A stretch of DNA of 64,000 bases from Terrimonas sp937888905 (lineage in GTDB: Bacteria; Bacteroidota; Bacteroidia; Chitinophagales; Chitinophagaceae). The stretch spans positions 642,368 to 706,367 of the forward strand of contig CALATA010000001.1 in NCBI GenBank assembly GCA_937888905.1. The letters run 5' to 3'. The notes beneath the pieces were generated by a model, which was not told where the DNA came from, searched no databases, and was given only the letters and a program-made list of their open reading frames with translations. Numbering within the stretch: position 1 is the first letter of the stretch; every line of letters begins with the position of its first letter. This document shows, one piece after another, positions 62,753 to 64,000 of the stretch. The position numbers and the translations under genes were made by a program.

Positions 62753-63860
62753 CCATTGCTGCAACGTGAACAGCCGCCTTGGCTGAGGCATTCCCGCCCC
62801 GGCTAAGGAGATCTTTTAGCGCGGCGTAATCGGCAGCAAGCGTTTCCTTTGTTTTTTCATCGTTCAACAACTTCCCTAATTCCCTTTTCAGATTCTCTGT
62901 AGTGAGATCGTGCTGGATCAGTTCGGTCACTACCAACTTGTCCATGATCAGGTTTACCAGGGAAATATATTTGATCTTGATAACGCGTTTGGCAATTTCA
63001 TAAGAAATAGGAGAGCCTTTATAGCACACTACTTCCGGTACGGCAAAGAGGGCCGTTTCCAGGGTGGCCGTACCAGACGTTACCAGCGCAGCTTTTGATT
63101 GTCGCAGCAGGTCATAAGTTTGATTGGTCACATAAGAAACGTTGTTATATTCCTGGATCAACGCGTCGTAAAAACTATCCTCCACACCCGGTGCTCTGGC
63201 AACGATAAACTGATAGTCGGGGAAATGACGGCTTACCCCCAGCATGATCGGTAATTTCTTGCTGATTTCCTGTTTGCGGCTGCCGGGTAACAAGGCGATT
63301 ACCGGTTTATCGGAAAAAGAAGGAAGTGGTCCGGCCTGAGCTTTTTCAATTACTTCCACAAGGGGGTGACCTACATAGGTTACGTCCCAGTTCCAGCGGT
63401 CGCGGTAATAGTCTTTTTCAAAAGGAAGGATCACGAGCATTTTGTCGATGCATTGTTTCATCATCTTCACGCGTCCTTCTTTCCAGGCCCATACCTGCGG
63501 AGAAATATAATAGACGATGCGGATACCTTGCTGTTTGGCCCATTTGGCAATGCGCAGATTGAAACCCGGGTAGTCGATAAGCACCAGCACATCGGGTTTG
63601 AAAGCGAGTATGTCTTCTTTGCAGAAAGCGAGGTTGCGGAAAATAGTGCGGAGGTTCATCAGCACTTCGGTGAAACCCATGAAAGCGAGATCGCGATAGT
63701 GTTTGACAAGCGTGGCGCCTGCTGCTTCCATTTTATCGCCGCCCCAGCAACGGATATCGGCATTCGCATCGAGCCGGCGTAGTTCACGGATGAGGTTGCT
63801 GCCATGCAGATCACCGGAGGCTTCTCCGGCGATGAGGTAATATTTTTTGCCTGTTGACAT
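62736..63860 (-). CDS. lpxB: Lipid-A-disaccharide synthase
   Basis: 374 residues, family GT19. It joins UDP-2,3-diacyl-GlcN and lipid X to form the lipid A disaccharide. Motifs: IAGEASGDLHGSNLIRELRR, LIDYPGFNLRIAKWAKQQGI, YYISPQVWAWKEGRVKMMK, and the nucleotide-binding ALLPGSRKQEISKKLPIML with LVTSGTATLETALF. The ATG at 63860 gives the expected MSTGKKYYLIAGEAS start. A near-consensus -7 box (TAACTTTA) lies just upstream on the minus strand. Intact; it converges with and overlaps the 53-residue gene. Confidence 0.97.
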   Translation of the reverse strand: MSTGKKYYLIAGEASGDLHGSNLIRELRRLDANADIRCWGGDKMEAAGATLVKHYRDLAFMGFTEVLMNLRTIFRNLAFCKEDILAFKPDVLVLIDYPGFNLRIAKWAKQQGIRIVYYISPQVWAWKEGRVKMMKQCIDKMLVILPFEKDYYRDRWNWDVTYVGHPLVEVIEKAQAGPLPSFSDKPVIALLPGSRKQEISKKLPIMLGVSRHFPDYQFIVARAPGVEDSFYDALIQEYNNVSYVTNQTYDLLRQSKAALVTSGTATLETALFAVPEVVCYKGSPISYEIAKRVIKIKYISLVNLIMDKLVVTELIQHDLTTENLKRELGKLLNDEKTKETLAADYAALKDLLSRGGNASAKAAVHVAAMANGEV

Positions 63861-64000
63861 TGGGCTAAAGTTAATGGGCTAATTTGAAAATTTGATGATT
63901 TGACAATTATATACCCGTTTTATGACTACCGACAGCATCTCAATTATTGCTGAGTTCAATAGATAAGTGCAATTTTTGAAAACAAAAGAAAAAAGCTTTT
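63861..64000. other. Intergenic end of window
   Basis: Upstream region of lpxB with array H. A 14-codon frame at 63922 is too short to support. No other gene is visible before the window ends. Confidence 0.5.
63882..63905. repeat. Short octamer tandem array H
   Basis: Three 8-bp units, ATTTGAAA, ATTTGATG, ATTTGACA, preceded by a duplicated GGGCTAA (63862-63868 and 63876-63882) around AGTTAAT. It is upstream of lpxB near its putative promoter. Confidence 0.5.

Noticed and set aside
1..64000. tRNA, rRNA, insertion sequence or prophage
   Set aside because: Intergenic regions were read for cloverleaf, transposase and integrase signatures; none was found. A covariance-model scan would settle tRNA and riboswitches.

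Overview
The window comes from a bacterium of the phylum Bacteroidota, most likely family Chitinophagaceae (the family is inference). The support is a single-chain LpxC-FabZ protein, several type IX secretion system (T9SS) C-terminal signals, a PorP/SprF-type protein beside a gliding-motility-type adhesin, and many promoters matching the Bacteroidota -7 box TAnnTTTG. The GC content is moderate except for a visibly AT-rich island at about 8.7-12.3 kb.

Layout. 1-8.7 kb is mostly core: the end of a TPR protein, gyrB, two tandem paralogous membrane proteins, lpxC-fabZ and mnmE. 8.7-14.1 kb is accessory: gene debris, a small membrane protein, an O-methyltransferase sitting between a decayed and an intact serine hydrolase gene, and a three-gene HipBST-type toxin-antitoxin operon with three repeated operator-like sites. 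14.3-19.5 kb is a TetR regulator with an ABC exporter, HlyD-type adaptor and TolC-type outer-membrane factor. 20-26.4 kb holds a large T9SS cargo protein, a beta-barrel protein, a small acidic protein and a TPR/HTH sensor-regulator. 26.5-36.3 kb is dense with regulators (GlxA-type and other AraC proteins, a LytS/LytTR two-component pair, a Crp/Fnr protein) among small enzymes (DoxX, DHFR-like, VOC, GNAT, esterase). 37.3-52 kb holds a 13-repeat GloVer surface protein, a heavy-metal RND system whose inner-membrane pump is fused to its outer-membrane channel, and an operon of two fibre-like proteins plus a T9SS protein. 52-64 kb holds a WecA/MraY-type transferase, recG, a large PKD/T9SS type B adhesin with PorP/SprF, a GlcD-type oxidase, an outer-membrane barrel, a 53-residue membrane protein and lpxB.

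Main observations. At least eight intergenic sites carry degenerate tandem arrays with a strict 7-bp (or 8-bp) period, built from a few unit types that stay in phase with each other and often end in a CGGCTGT-like cap; one supplies the -33 element of the mnmE promoter. The hip operon has split HipS/HipT subunits, a His-to-Leu change in the HipT catalytic loop and three similar operator-like sites, one covering the hipB start codon. The ABC exporter's ATPase departs from consensus at the Q-loop, signature, Walker B and switch positions. The methyltransferase gene lies just after a startless fragment of the same serine hydrolase whose intact copy follows it. Several starts (lpxC, recG, mnmE, an AraC gene) are set by nearby -7 boxes, and two of these imply leaderless or nearly leaderless mRNAs.

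All calls rest on reading the sequence; no database search was run. No rRNA, tRNA, insertion sequence or CRISPR array was seen.
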